Below are positions 23,500 through 35,000 of a stretch of DNA of 64,000 nucleotides, piece after piece (position 1 is the stretch's first letter; the number at the start of each line of letters is the position of its first letter). A program made the translations under genes and the position numbers. Origin of the DNA: Ursus arctos (lineage: Eukaryota > Chordata > Mammalia > Carnivora > Ursidae). A model generated the notes under the pieces. It was not told where the DNA came from. It saw nothing but the letters and a program-made list of their open reading frames with translations, and made no database searches. The DNA is taken from the NCBI RefSeq assembly GCF_023065955.2, contig NW_026623008.1, positions 20,890,001 through 20,954,000 on the forward strand, read 5' to 3'.

Positions 23500-23945
23500 T
23501 TTTTTTTGATTCAGTAATCTCTTAGGACACTTCCCCCAGATAACTGCAAAGCTTATTTCCTCACTTCCTTCAAGTCTCTGGTCACATGTTACCTTATCAG
23601 CAAGGACTTCCCTGACCACACACACTGTGAAAGATGGCAACTTCCCCTGCACTATGCTTTCTAATTTTCTTTACCCTGTTTTATTTTCCTCCATTTGACG
23701 TATCTGACTTACCTTTTTTGCTCTCTAAGCTAGAATGGAAGCTGCGTGAGAGCAGGGAATCCTTCTTATCTCTTTGTCGCTGCTGTTTCTAAAGGCCCTA
23801 GAACAGTGCCTGACTTGTAGTAGAAGCTGAGTAAGTATTTGCTGTATGAATACTGTACCAAGCATTGTCCTAAGCACTTTACATATGTTAACCCATTTGA
23901 TCCTCACAACAATCCTACGTGGTGGGTAACATTATTCTACAATGA
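23500..23945. repeat. L2 3' end (+) joined to MIR (-)
   Basis: L2: cacttccttcaagtctctgg, aaggacttccctgaccac, gcctgacttgtagtagaag (about 23500-23845). MIR reverse follows: cactttacatatgttaaccc, gatcctcacaacaatcctac (about 23855-23945). Confidence 0.72.
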
Positions 23946-24381
23946 AGAAACATATTTATATTTTACTCTAAACAATAGATACATTTGAATCATTGTAACT
24001 CATCAGATTTATTAAACAGAGTCTTTAAACTACTTGAGAAACTTAATACCTAAAAAGGGGCCCTTCCATGAATCATTATATAATAATGGTGTTTTATTTG
24101 ACAACATGTTTAGTTACTACTTAAGTTAAAATTTTCAGTTGTAGGACTGGGCCTTGATCAGGCTGCAGTTTAGGATTGCGGAGATCTGGAGCAGTGGTAG
24201 CTGGTAAGATTTTGTGATCTGTCCTGGGCAGCAAGTCTTGTTCCCCATCTCTCCAGAGTTCCCAAAAGGGAGTACTGGAGGGAGGGAAAGTTCATTTACT
24301 GGATGAAGGATTTTAGAACCCAGATCATCTGTCCCCCATGGGAAGTACTGACTTATCACTTCGTTTTTTGGATTTTTTTTT

Positions 24382-24487
24382 TTTTACTTTTTTTTTTTAA
24401 GTAATCTCTAAGCCCAATATGGGGCTCAAACTCACAACCCCGAGACTGAGTTGCACACTCTACTGGCTGAGCCAACCAGGTGCCCCT
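24382..24487 (-). repeat. Short CAN SINE
   Basis: Reverse short copy: tttttttttaagtaatctct, caccaggtgcccc-type end, 'gatttat' near both sides. Confidence 0.82.
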
Positions 24488-24551
24488 GATTTATCGATTT
24501 ATTAATGGCCCTGTTTGAAATGATGCTGGTGTCAGGGTCCTTGCTTAGAAC

Positions 24552-24638
24552 TCCATTTTTTTTTTCTTTTTAAGATTTTATTTATTTGTCAGAGAGAAAG
24601 AAAGAGTGCACAAGCAGGGGGAGTGGCAGGCAGGGGGA
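24552..24638 (-). repeat. Truncated CAN SINE
   Basis: Reverse copy from its T tail through 'gcacaagcagggggagtggc', breaking off after 'agggggagaag', where unrelated sequence begins. The tRNA-related end is missing. Confidence 0.8.
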
Positions 24639-25107
24639 GAAGCTCTGTAGAGCCTTTGCTAACTGAGCAAAAAGCTAATACTCCCTTGCTCCCGGAACTA
24701 TGGGAACTACTTCGCTACAGAAGTGCTAAGTGCACCCTGCCATTGACTGAGACACTCTGGTTAGCCTTCCTGAGCAAACTGGACTCAACTTCTCATATAC
24801 TTGCCTTGTTTAAGTTCTCTATAGTTCCCACCCAAGGACCAGGGAAGGATTTATCTGTACAACATTGTCATAAATACTTCAGACGCACATTCATTGGTTT
24901 AATTATTCTTTCTTGGCACAAACTGAAAATTGAACCAGCCCTTCCAGGGGCTCCCCGGCTTCATTTCCCCTTGGCATTATCTCCAGAAATCTTGTTTGCC
25001 CTCCATTTTTCTCTCTGTCTGATTGTCTTAGATTGAGACCATAAGTTGCTCCCTAGCACACTGCTACTTAGACTTTTAGATCCCATATATCAATAAAAGA
25101 GAAAAAA
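24639..25107 (+). other. Unidentified retrocopy-like block
   Basis: Non-SINE sequence starts abruptly at the SINE break and ends with AATAAA (25092-25097), about 8 nt, then a run of nine A. That is the layout of a retroposed transcript or of an LTR R-U5 border. A frame is open across the SINE joint from 24623 to 25036 (137 codons), but the protein has no recognisable family and part of it is SINE, so it is not called a gene. A weak similarity between ttagaactccat (about 24546) and ttaagaaccaacat (about 25111) could be a worn duplication. It could equally be an unnamed ancient LTR. Confidence 0.3.
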
Positions 25108-25129
25108 AAAGTTTTAAGAACCAACATGG

Positions 25130-25671
25130 GGTTCCCGACATTATATTTTATCAAATAAGGATTTTTTTAAAAATGGCCAACTCTTATTGGCGTCATTTGA
25201 AAAGAAAGGGCATTTTTACATCAAAAAGATAGGAGATAAATAATCTCAGAATAAAGAACAGTCCTCTACATTGAATACATTTAGCTTTATGAAAAGCTCA
25301 TTACATTATCATTACCTTTCTTACTTCCTGGAGGACTGATGAAAATTTCTACTCTGACCTCTAGACTCTGAGTTGAATCTTCAAGTCTCCTTTACTGCCG
25401 GCCCTTCCTTGATGCGTTCTTCTCTGACCTCGAGCTCTCTAACAGCTGCCTTTGGATTTGCACAGCTGTGAATTACTAGTGTCCGAAGGCCAGCTGGCCC
25501 AGCTGCAGCTCTTTTCTTCCTTTAGCCTTGTTCTCACATTGCTCTTTTGATGCTTCCATTCAACCGTCATAAAACACACCTGCACATTACAAAGCCAATC
25601 ATCCACCTACCTTGGGATTTCCACAGTGCCTTTCTTTTAACATTCAATTAAGCTAGTTAAGTCTCATTTAA
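25130..25671. other. Intergenic, nothing recognised
   Basis: No ORF with family features and no repeat recognised by eye. Confidence 0.4.
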
Positions 25672-25783
25672 CTTTTTTTTTAAGTTTATTTTTTTAGTAA
25701 TCTCTACACTCAATGTGGTGCTTGAACTCATGACCAGGAGATCAAGGGTCACATGCTCTTCTGAGTGAGCCAGCCAGATACCC
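25672..25783 (-). repeat. Short CAN SINE
   Basis: Reverse short copy. The duplication catttaact occurs at the left edge (about 25663) and after the element (about 25789). Confidence 0.83.
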
Positions 25784-26004
25784 CTGCACATTTAACTTTT
25801 TAACACATATGTTGGCCCCACCAGATTTTCATTAATAAAATGGGGACTGACAGTACCAGGGAGAATTTTGAAAATGAATGAAGTAACAAATTAATTTAAC
25901 AAGTATTTACTTAGCTTTGGAATATAAAGATCAATAATAAAAATGTTCCTTGTCCTATAAGCAGTCCTAGACTTACTGGAGGAGCAATATGTAAGCCCAA
26001 GCCT

Positions 26005-26150
26005 TGGTTCTCTTAACCTGGGGTCCATGGGATAGATGGGCTTGGGGAAGGGGCTGCTCAAGAGATTGTTGGCAAAAATTCAGGTGCATGTACCTTTTTC
26101 TAAGGACAAAATTCATCACTCTCATTAGATTTTCAACTGAATCCAAAACT
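26005..26150 (-). repeat. Ancient DNA-transposon-like repeat
   Basis: The text ggttctcttaacctggggt, ccatgggatagatgggctt, aaattcatcactctcatta matches a common old mammalian repeat of the 'ggttcttaacctggggtcc' type. I cannot name the family. Confidence 0.4.
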
Positions 26151-26229
26151 TCCAAAAGAAAAACAAATATTGACGTAAACAGAGAGTTTTAATACACCAA
26201 AATGTTACAATAAGGAAATATGACTAATA

Positions 26230-26560
26230 CTATGGTTGAACAAAGAGTAGAGCACCTTTCTGCTTGGGGGAAGAAAGAAGGCATCCCTTGATGAGGGTCT
26301 CAAAGACAGGAGCTGGGTAGGCAAGATGACAAGGGCGTTTGAGGCAGAAAGAACTGCATGTTCAGAGTCCTGGGTTCCAGAAAAAACATGTATTTGGGAA
26401 AAAGTTCAATGTGCCTGGGGCATAAGTGAATGGCGAGAAATACACAGGGCCAGAGAGTGGCAAACTTTATATGTTGTGTAGACCACAGAGAAACAGCAGA
26501 AATCTTTAAAAAAGGGTTTTACATTGTCAGTTGTGTGAAGGATGTAAACATTTCTCTATT
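26230..26560. repeat. Probable fragment of the same ancient repeat as at 10770-12730
   Basis: Similar style and order of words: ggcatcccttgatgaggg, ggcagaaagaactgcatgtt, gcctggggcataagtgaatg. Diverged, low certainty. Confidence 0.35.
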
Positions 26561-26844
26561 CCTGCCTTACTAAGGCGGTGACTTGGGCTGTGAGGTCTGC
26601 TATTTCTGAAGGCTGGAAAGTTTGAGAACCAGAGCTCAAGGACCCAGCCCCAGCCTATGGCACAATCCTGAGGAGTATGTAAAATCTGTCCTCTTTGCTA
26701 CTTCTTTTTCTCTCTCTTCTCCCCACGCAGTTCATGTATCTGGAAGGACTACTTTGGTTTCTACCTTCCAGAAGTTTAAAACAATGGAACCAGAAGGGAC
26801 CTTAGAATTTATTTTGGTTAAAAAAAATAAAAATAAAAAAAGAT

Positions 26845-27063
26845 GGGGCGCCTGGGTGGCTCAGTCATTAAGCGTCTGCCTTCAGCTCAGGGCATGATCT
26901 CAGGGTCCTGGACTCGAGCCCCACATTGGGCTCCCTGCTTCACTGGGAGCCTGCTTCTTCCTCTCCCACTCCCCCTGTTTGTGTTCCCTCTCTCCCTGGC
27001 TGTCTCTCTCTCTGTCAAATAAATAAATAAATAAATAAATAAATAAAATCTTAAAAAAAAAAA
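26845..27063 (+). repeat. CAN SINE
   Basis: Forward full-length copy with an (AAAT)n tail of about eight units, followed by gaactta. Confidence 0.9.
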
Positions 27064-27299
27064 GAACTTATTTTGGGCCAAGGTCCTTATTTTACAGCCT
27101 TGGAAATAGATTCTAAGTGAGGGGATGATTTATCCTCCTTGTCTCCCCTTCTATCTCTCTGGTTTGCTGTGGGGCCTTTTGTTTTTCTCCCTCTCTTCTG
27201 AGGGAATGGTATGGATTCCTTTCACTTCCACTAATACCTCTCCACCACAGATTCCAAGATTTGTATTCCCAGCTATGTTTTTCTCTGTGTCCCCCACCC

Positions 27300-28385
27300 T
27301 TTGTTTACAGAACATTTCTATCTGATGCTTTATGTTCTCCCAAAACGCAGCATGTCCAAAGATCAATTTATGATCTTTCTCCACTCCCACGGATCTCCCC
27401 ACATTAAAAAATGCCACCTCATCCACCCAGTTGCTTTAATCAAATCAGGTTTCATCCTTGATAACTCCTTCTCCTTTAGTGCCCTTCTCCCAGTCTACTC
27501 CATCACCAAGACCTCTCATTTTACCTCCAAAAAAGGCCATTTTGTCCATTTCTAACTGTCTTCACTGCCACTATGTTAGACCATTACCTTTCGCCTGGAC
27601 TTACTACAATCCTCTTCGAACTCCTAACCTACTCTCTTCTCCCTAGACCTATTTCCCACACTGCAACCAGAAGGAACTTCTTAAGACCTAAACCTGAGAA
27701 TTCTATACTCCTATTAACTCTCTCCTAGCTGATCATCATTTGCGGCCGAGAACTGAAGTCCCTGTTTTTCTTCTTTCTCCAGTCTCATCTGCTGCCACCC
27801 TTTCTCTCATTATGCGCCAGTCATGCTGGCCTTCTTTCCGTTTCTTGTCAGTGCCAAGCTCCTTCCCACATAGGGCCTTTGCACGTATTGTTCCCACACT
27901 TCCCTTCCCTCCTTGTCTGGTTAATTTCTGGTCATCGTTCAGGTTTTAGCTGAAGCTTATGACCTCAGGGAAAACTTCCTTGGCCCCCTGCCTAGGCTAG
28001 ATCTGTCGGTGCTTTCTTGTTACACTTTGCACAACTGCAATTGAATAACTAGTTGTTTACTGTCATTTTCTCTGGCTGGTCTATAAGCTTCAGGAGTAAG
28101 TGAATTATTTTATTTTATTTTATTTTATTTTATTTTATTTTATTTTATTTTATTTGCCAGAGAGAGCGAGAGAGCACAAGCAGGGTGAGCAGGAGAGGGA
28201 GAAGCAGGCTCCCTAGGGAGCTGGGAGCCCTACATGGGGCTCAATCCCAGGAGCCTGGGATCATGACCTGAGCTGAAAGCAGACGCTTCACCGACTGAGC
28301 CACCCAGGCGCCACAGTAAGTGAACTCTTAAGACTTTCTCTCTAGCACATTGCCTGGCCCTCAACAAATACTTGTTAAAAGAGGT
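27300..28385 (+). repeat. L2 LINE 3' half, with a SINE inserted
   Basis: The L2 order is followed over about 0.9 kb: tcacttccaccttgataactcc-type text, ccattacctttcgcctggac, cacactgcaaccagaagga, agggcctttgcacgtattgt, cttgttacactttgcacaac, ctataagcttcaggag, then after the SINE cctggccctcaacaaatact. The frames are broken. Confidence 0.75.
28106..28314 (-). repeat. CAN SINE with (TTTTA)n tail
   Basis: Reverse copy whose tail is about ten TTTTA units (about 28106-28155). The duplication agtaagtgaa occurs on both sides, inside L2. Confidence 0.9.
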
Positions 28386-28399
28386 ATCGAGTGCTTTAA

Positions 28400-28480
28400 T
28401 CCACCCAGTGGCAGAGCAGAAGCTAGAACCCAAGCCCATTTCCAGTACAGTACTCTTTTCTCAAACCATGAGGGGTCTAT
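28400..28480 (-). repeat. MIR fragment
   Basis: Reverse MIR: agtggcagagcagaagctag, aacccaagcccatttcc. Confidence 0.5.
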
Positions 28481-29117
28481 CCCCATAAGATGATACCCCA
28501 CACTCCAGACTTCCTCACCCTTTTCCCAGTGATTAAATTATTGGTCTTCTGTGTTCTCTTCAGGGGCCTGTTATAGCCAATCTGGAGAACCAATACAGGT
28601 GTAGAGATTACCCTTGTTTCAAGCATATTTGCATTTTAACTCCTAGGAACTCCTGGAGGACAGAAAGTAACCCCAGAGGAGCTACAGTATTCCCCTTTTA
28701 TCCACGCAGCATATGTCCCAAGATCTCCCAGTGGACACCTGAAACTGCAGATAGTACTGAACCCTATATATACTGTTTTTTTTCTCTATATACATACCTA
28801 TGATAAAGTTTAATTCATCAATTAGGCACAAGAGATTAACAATAACAAAACAATTTTAACAATATACTGTAATAAAAGTTATGTGAAGGTGGTCTCTCAC
28901 AAATATCTTATTGTAGCTTTCTGTGCTTGCGGTCATGGTGGTGGCAGCAGGCACGCCCTGGACACGCAGTAGGACGCCAGCAAGTTTGTGGACCTGCACC
29001 TGTTGCAGAAATGCTCTGACAGCTACTGCATCATCGGCGCTAAGGACCACATGTCCATCCAGATGAACGTGGCTGAGGTTAACAAGGTGACAAGCGGTTT
29101 CAAACGGCCAGTTTATT

Positions 29118-29312
29118 ATTTTTTTAAAGATTTTTTAATTTATTATTTATGTGACACAGAGACAGCCAGCGAGAGAGGGAACACAGCAGGGGAGTGGGAG
29201 AGGAAGAAGCAGGCTCCCAGCGGAGGAGCCCGATGTGGGACTCGATCCTGGAACGCAGGATCATGCCCTGAGCCAAAGGCAGATGCCTAATGACTGCGCT
29301 ACCCAGGCGCCC
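29118..29312 (-). repeat. CAN SINE inside RPS21 pseudogene (younger subfamily)
   Basis: Reverse orientation: T-rich tail on the left, 'acagccagcgagagaggga' body, ends 'acccaggcgcccc'. It is flanked by cagtttatta on both sides. It lies inside the duplication made by the neighbouring SINE at 29322-29515, so it is the later arrival. Confidence 0.88.
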
Positions 29313-29321
29313 CCAGTTTAT

Positions 29322-29515
29322 TATTTTTTAAAAAGATTTTGTTTTATTTACTTGAGAGAGAGAGAGAACACGAGCAGTGGGGTGGAGCAGAGGGAGAGGG
29401 AGAAGCAGACTCCCCACTGATCAGGGAGCCTGATGCAGGGCTCAATCCCAGGACCCTGAAATCATGAGCTGAGCCAAAGGCAGACACTTAACCTACTGAG
29501 CCACCCAGGCACCCC
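29322..29515 (-). repeat. CAN SINE inside RPS21 pseudogene (first insertion)
   Basis: Reverse orientation, ends 'gccacccaggcacccc'. The pseudogene sequence tcaaacggccagttt (from 29098) is repeated after it as tcaaacggccacttt (from 29516), a clear target-site duplication. Confidence 0.88.
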
Positions 29516-30019
29516 TCAAACGGCCACTTTAAAACCTATGCTACCTGTGGGGCCATTCACGGGTTAGGTGAATGAGATGACTCCATCCTCTGACTGACCA
29601 AGGTTAATGGTATCATTTCAAAGAACTTCTGACAGGAGAGGATTATGGATGTGGGGTATTTGTCATAAATAAATAGCAACCCCCCAAATTATTGTCATAT
29701 ACTCACCCTTCTTGTGATGTGAGAGGATAAAATGCCTATGTGATGAGATGATGTGAGGTGAACGATGTAGACATTGTAACCTAGCATTACGCTACTGTTG
29801 ATCTTCTGACCACACATCAGAAGAATCATCTGATCTGGACCACAGTTGACCGTGTATAACTGAAACCATGGAAAGTGAAACCTCAGATAAGGTGCAACTA
29901 CTGTAAGAAAAATTTCAGGCACTAGAAATGCCATGGGAAGGAGGGAATTTTCACCATTATCCCGTAACAGGATTATAGGAAAGGAACCTGCAATGTACCA
30001 GACTTGCTTCTGTGTTGTT

Positions 30020-30200
30020 GTTGTTTTAAACTTTTTCTTTACAACAAACCTGTTAGGTAGATATTATTTTCCTTTTATCAAATGAGGGAATCTCTGAAAG
30101 GTCTAGTAATTTACCTAATGTTACAAATCTGGTGGTGAGGCCAGTATTTAGTCCCTCCCCTTCCCAGGACATGATTCTTGGTCAATCTTCTTTTCATCGT
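30020..30200 (-). repeat. MIR SINE
   Basis: Reverse MIR: acaacaaacctgttaggtag, ttatcaaatgagggaatct, aatctggtggtgaggcc. Confidence 0.7.
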
Positions 30201-30209
30201 ATCATGCTA

Positions 30210-30780
30210 CTTTCAAGGGTAAATGTAGGCAACTGCTTACAGTTTATACAAAAATTTGGGCTATGGGGTTAACTGGCTGAGTGTCTTAAAAAAAAAAAAA
30301 AAAGGATTACTAGGTTTCTTTCATTCCCTTGCTGGGATCTATGCTCTGAGACTTGACATTTTCCTGTTTCTACCAGAAGTCCTGGTAGACTTGGTGCCTG
30401 ACTTTATTCTTTCCAACCATAAATGATTATGGGCAGAGAAAATGCTTTGAGAACTTTGAGCAAATTAAAAAAAAAATCCAAGATGCTGTGTTATCATTTA
30501 TTTTACTACTGAGTCCACCAAAGCCTCCTGTTTCCAGAGAATGGATGGTATCAGGTTGACCCTTAATAGCGCATTATTTATCTGTTTACTACTATTTTCA
30601 ATAATAAAAGCTATTAGGAGATGGGCTGTCCTAGGATCAAATATCCCTGCATGAGTTTGGGTTTGCTGCTGATTAAAAATGCTTTTGCCCATATTATGGA
30701 TCTCCTCTGGATTTTGATTCCTGAATACAGGATTTCTCTTGGGGGTGGAGGGGCACTATTATGTTTCTCTTAGTGTCAGA
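30210..30780. other. Intergenic, nothing recognised
   Basis: AT-rich DNA without recognised repeat or gene. Confidence 0.4.
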
Positions 30781-30784
30781 TACA

Positions 30785-30950
30785 CATGACTATTTCATAG
30801 CTTTGTGACCTTGAGCACATTGCTTAACCTCTCTGTTTCCCCAGTTGTCAAAGAAAGAGACTGAAGATTATTTGGAAGATGCTGCTAGCTTTGAAATGTT
30901 TGAAAGCACCTATCAACAAAACCTAACCCACAGCAGGTATTCAAATAGAG
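30785..30950 (+). repeat. MIR SINE
   Basis: Forward MIR: catagctttgtgaccttgag, cattgcttaacctctctgt, ttccccagttgtcaaag. Confidence 0.72.
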
Positions 30951-31519
30951 TTAATTTCTCTCCTTCCCCAGGTAAGGACATTCTCTCTTGAAGTCCATAG
31001 GTTTATAGATTCTTGGGACTTGTTGAAAGTACACGGAACATTTTGTGTAGAGGTGTGAGTTGTGTTTTTCTTGGAAATAAAGGTCACGGTTTAACAGATT
31101 GTCGAGGTGGCCATCGACTTCCCTAAAAAAAGAGCTGTAGATTGTCCTTCCTGCAATGTCAAAATCTCTTTTGCAGGGTACCACATTTTTTGTGGATGTT
31201 TTTGTTCTCTGAGCACTCTTTTTGCAGTCCAGCAGAGGAGGATAACCAGGTCCCTGGTGGTAGAGGTGGTGGTGTGTATTTCTCAGGGCAGGGCCCCCAT
31301 GAAGTTTCCCTGGGGGCTGTGACCCCTTGTCAGGGTCCCCCCCCCCCCCCCAGATGGGGTGGGGTGCCATTTGCAGCTGGGAGGCTGGTTTATTTTGAGG
31401 TCTCTCGCCCTCCGGGGGTCGCTTCTTCATTAAGAAACCGGCTTTTGTGGGTTTTCTCAAGCTAAAACTACTCTCTCCAGGTGTTAGTCAAAACCTCGTG
31501 GTGCGACCCAGGCCACCCC
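30951..31519. other. Upstream flank of the YTHDF2 promoter
   Basis: A transition from AT-rich to GC-rich sequence, containing a run of about 14 C at 31338-31351. Open frames here on both strands reflect base composition and show no known protein. Confidence 0.45.
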
Positions 31520-31978
31520 ACCTTCCCATAGGCCCCAATCCTGAGGCGGTGGGGGCGGGGAGGCCGCACTCGCCGCTTCCGCTCCTCCAGCCCACCAGAG
31601 GGCACTGCGGCCTCATCCCTTCCTTCCCGGAGTGCTTCGCGCCGGGCCCCTTCCGCGTGGGGTAGTGAATGTGAGAGTCAGCGTCGCGCCGCGCGCGCCG
31701 TCCGCCTCTGCCGCTCGGCGCCCTTATTCCGGCTGCGAGGGGCGGGCGCGCGCGTAAAGGCATAGAGACGGGCGTTGAGCTCTCGGGCTAGAGCGTCGCT
31801 GAGTCGGAGCCGGAGCCCGAGCCGCGCGCTGTGTCTCTGCTGCGTCCGCCGAGGCCCCCGAGTGTCAGGGACAAAAGCCGCCGCCGCGCCGCCTGCTCCC
31901 GCCGCCAGGGCTCATCCGCCGCCGCCGCCGCCCTGACGAGAGTCCACCGCTGTCGCTACCCGCGAGGATCCGAGAGCC

Positions 31979-32005
31979 ATGTCGGCCAGCAGCCTCTTGG
32001 AGCAG
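31979..32005 (+). CDS. YTHDF2: YTHDF2 exon 1 coding part
   Basis: ATG TCG GCC encodes MSASSLLEQ, and the donor gtacag follows. The context gagagccATGt has C at -1 and -2 and the purine rule is met only weakly, but this is the conserved family start and no earlier ATG exists in the 5' UTR. Confidence 0.95.
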
Positions 32006-35000
32006 GTACAGGCCCGGCCCGCATGCCTCGGCCATTGTGTGAGGCGAGAGGGAGCCCGACTAGGCCCGGGCTCGCCGCCCCCGGTCGGGCCGAGCCGAGG
32101 CGGCGCCTCTCGCGGGCCCGGTTTCGGGCCTCTCAGGCCGGCCGCGCCCAGCGCCTCGCCCTCAGCCCGCTCTCCCCGCTTCTCCCCGGGTCTCGGAGCC
32201 CACCGGCCGCGCCGCGTTCCCTCTTCTCAGCGGGCCTCGTTTTCTTCCTTGTTTCCTTCCCCTTCCTGAAGCCCTAGTCCCCTCGCGTTGTTTCTGGCGC
32301 GTCCCCCGCTTTTTCTCCGCGGGCCCAGCCGGCCTGCGCTTTTCCCCGCCTCCCATTTTCAGCCTCCCCCTCACCATCATTCCTGACGCCTCCCCTCAGG
32401 CCTGCTCCTTTATTCCCTTCTCCGGGCCCGGCCTTAATTTGTCTTTCCTTTTCCGTTTCTTCCTCGGACGACTTGCTGCTCGGCGACGTTTTCTTCTCCC
32501 GCAGAGACCGAAAGGTCAAGGAAACAAAGGTGAGCCCAGCTCCGCCGGTGGCCCTGGGCCGGGAGGGGGACGCGGAGTAGTGGGGGCGGGGTCTCCGGGA
32601 AGCGCCCCAGGGAGAGGACCTTTCGGAAGCCGCTTAGTTCGCAGGTGCCTCGTACTTAAGTATTTGACCCTTTCGGTGTGTTCTTGCAGCTGGCGAACAG
32701 CTTTTCAGTGAACAAGGAGTAATTCATCAAGGGTGGGGGTGGATTCGGTTTTGAAATGTCCCAGGTCCTTAGTTTCCTGTAGGTCTTAGAAGGCCTTTGT
32801 TTTTCATCCTCGTGGATCACACTCTGGAAGTACTCACATGTGATGGGGGAGGGGAAGCGGGAGGGAATTGAAATCTAAAGGAGCCAATAAAATGACCTTT
32901 TTAGATCAACTTGCTCCGGGTGGAGGGAGACATTTTCATTGACGAATTTACTCAGCATTCACTCTTTTCTTGATCCGTTTTTCTGAAGTTGAAACTTATT
33001 TGCTCTGTTTAATAATAAGGTTTTTCTCTGGTTAGAATATATTTGCTTAATTTGGGAGGTAGATTGTACGATTGAGACACTCCTAATTTATTTGAATTTT
33101 TTCCCTTCAGTACAAAATGGATCTGTACATCAAAAGGATGGATTGAATGATGATGATTTTGAACCTTACTTGAGTCCACAGGCAAGGCCCGTGAGTAGTT
33201 AACCATTTACATGCCTGATCAAACGGTGTAATATACCATGTTTTTTCTCTGCCCTATCAATGAATCTCATTTTCAGGGGGTGACTTTCTTAATAACGGTC
33301 CATGTGTTGTAAAAGGAGGTGCTACAAATGTTATAGACTGTTAAGATTCCCATCTTTGTTGACAGCATATTCTGAGATTAGAAGTGATAGCATTTTATAG
33401 TTTACTAACAGCACCTGTTAGTAATTTTCCTTACCAAGAATGTAACAGTGCAAAACTGAAGAATACTTTCTAGTTTAAGTATTCTGACTTTTTATTCCCC
33501 CTAAACTTTTTCTTTTAGGAAAACTGGATGCATATGTGTTGGGGGAAAAACTAATAAAAAATCACCTGAATTTTATTCAGTGCTGTAGAACTGGAATCTT
33601 CCTTTTCATCTGGTCACTAGTTAGTGGGTTGTTAGGTTATCCTAACTTTTGGATTTAGGTGTTCCTTTTTCAAGTTGATATGTAGCTACATCTGTAGAGA
33701 CCAGCCGTGTACACTTCTCTACACATCTGTAGAGACAACTTTGTGGGAGCTATAGGATTTATAAAATGGAGTTAAAGGAAGATAAAATACTGTTTAGCAC
33801 AAATGAAGATTAAGAATGATTGAGGTTTTTGCCACGTAACCTGTTTTTCTAATTTCTTCTAGGCCTATATGGGTTCATGTATTAACATGATCTGTGCATG
33901 TAGAAACTACTTTGATTTGTCAGTTTTTTTGTATTAATATTCTGGGCCCCAAAGATACAACTCACAAGGTTGTAGCTAATAAATATAAGCCCACAGATTA
34001 ATAAACCAAAAGGAAAACTTACAGTAACTCACCTAAGATACCCTAAAAAATGAAAAAGCTTATGACACATTGATATAAATTCTGAACAGATGGCATATGA
34101 TAGATATAATAGTTTTGAAAACTTGACATATCGATGCATGCCCATATTTGGACCTAATTCTTACATAAAACTTTTAGATCCCTCGTAGAATTTTCTCCAT
34201 TGAGAGTGTAAAAACCACTTGAGTGATTGGGAAAAGTTTTTAGAGAAGTCAACCAGTTAATCAGGAAAAGTAGGAAGGAAGTAGAGGAATGAACTATTAA
34301 TAGGTTCCTGCTATTGAAGTACTTTGCTTACATAATCATTATAACAGGGAGAGTGGGAGCATTTGGAAACATAATTCTAGGTAGTTCTTGTGAAACATTG
34401 TGTAATTCAGATTTTTGAGCTCAGGGGCATGTGGGAACCTGCCAGTTCAGGTGTAGGCATTCAGCTATATTGTGGCATAACCTGTGATATTAAGTGCATG
34501 TTTTTTATTTCTCAAGTAAGCTAAAGCTTCAGTGTCTTTAAAAAAATTAGGGGCGGGGAGGAGGGGAGTAGAAATCGTGGTTGAATAGGCATAACTTGAG
34601 AATCTTTGTCCTTTGTAGTTTATCAAGAGTAATTCATCTATTTTTTAACCATTATTCATCGCCTTATGTTGGAATAATCCTTCAGGCTTATTCCATTGAT
34701 TATAGACTGAATTTCTTATTCATAATGGCTTTGAGTCTGTTAGAATTTTAACACTATCTTCAAGAAATAGACTTAAACTTGAGGGTATGTGTGAAGACTT
34801 AGCTTTTTTTTTTTTTTTTTTTTTTTTCGTAAGGAAAATTTTGGCAGGGAAAAGCACCATTTTATCAAACCACATTAGTTGAAACATTTAATTTTCAAGA
34901 GCTGTGTTTGGCTAGGGAGAAGTACTGTTGGCTTTGGTAATACAAACTTAAGGCCTGACATACTCATGGTCATCCAAGTTTCTTAAGAACAAAATTCTTT

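Larger units (their letters stand above)
28917..29685 (+). pseudogene. RPS21 (pseudogene): RPS21 processed pseudogene, split by two SINEs
   Basis: The left part (28917-29117) translates to [12 protein letters not shown]..., [20 protein letters not shown], clearly 40S ribosomal protein eS21. The right part (29516-29685) gives KTYATCGAIHG..., DDSIL, NGIISKNF then TGA, followed by the RPS21 3' UTR and its tail with AATAAA (tttgtcataaataaatag). It has no introns, an altered start region, an in-frame TGA in the second half (ggtgaaTGAgatgac) and several substitutions. The two halves are separated by two reverse-oriented SINEs. The flanks aaatatcttattgt (28901) and aaattattgtcat (29686) look like a target-site duplication inside the Tigger element. 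It is non-functional. Confidence 0.88.
28685..29903 (-). mobile_element. Tigger-type DNA transposon remnant (Tigger2a-like), carrying a later retrocopy
   Basis: The terminal inverted repeats start CAGTATTCCCC (28685) and, on the other strand, CAGTAGTTGCACC (ending 29903), and TA flanks both ends (28683-28684 and 29904-29905), as for TcMar-Tigger elements. Without the inserted pseudogene the element is about 450 bp, so it is an internally deleted non-autonomous copy with no transposase ORF. The inner text (agtactgaaccctatatata; gatgatgtgaggtgaa...) matches the family as I remember it. Confidence 0.75.
31520..32660 (+). promoter_or_regulatory. YTHDF2: CpG-island promoter of YTHDF2
   Basis: This is the only strongly GC- and CpG-rich block in the window, starting sharply after AT-rich DNA. 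GC boxes (ggggcgggg near 31552, aggggcggg near 31738, gggggcggggt near 32581) and ETS-like cttccg/ttccgg elements are present, with no TATA box at a sensible distance. Transcription probably starts at about 31700-31830, by analogy with the few-hundred-base 5' UTR of the human gene. No ATG occurs between about 31680 and the YTHDF2 start at 31979, so no upstream ORF with ATG is expected. Confidence 0.85.

Noticed and set aside
24639..25125. Endogenous retrovirus LTR followed by a primer-binding site
   Set aside because: The sequence after the A run (tggggttcccgac) does not fit the tRNA primer sites I know, and no gag/pol/env text was seen anywhere in the window.
31447..32711. Long Pro/Arg/Ala-rich open frames on both strands across the CpG island
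   Set aside because: They reflect high GC content, start at non-ATG codons or overlap the true YTHDF2 exon 1 and intron 1, and resemble no known protein.
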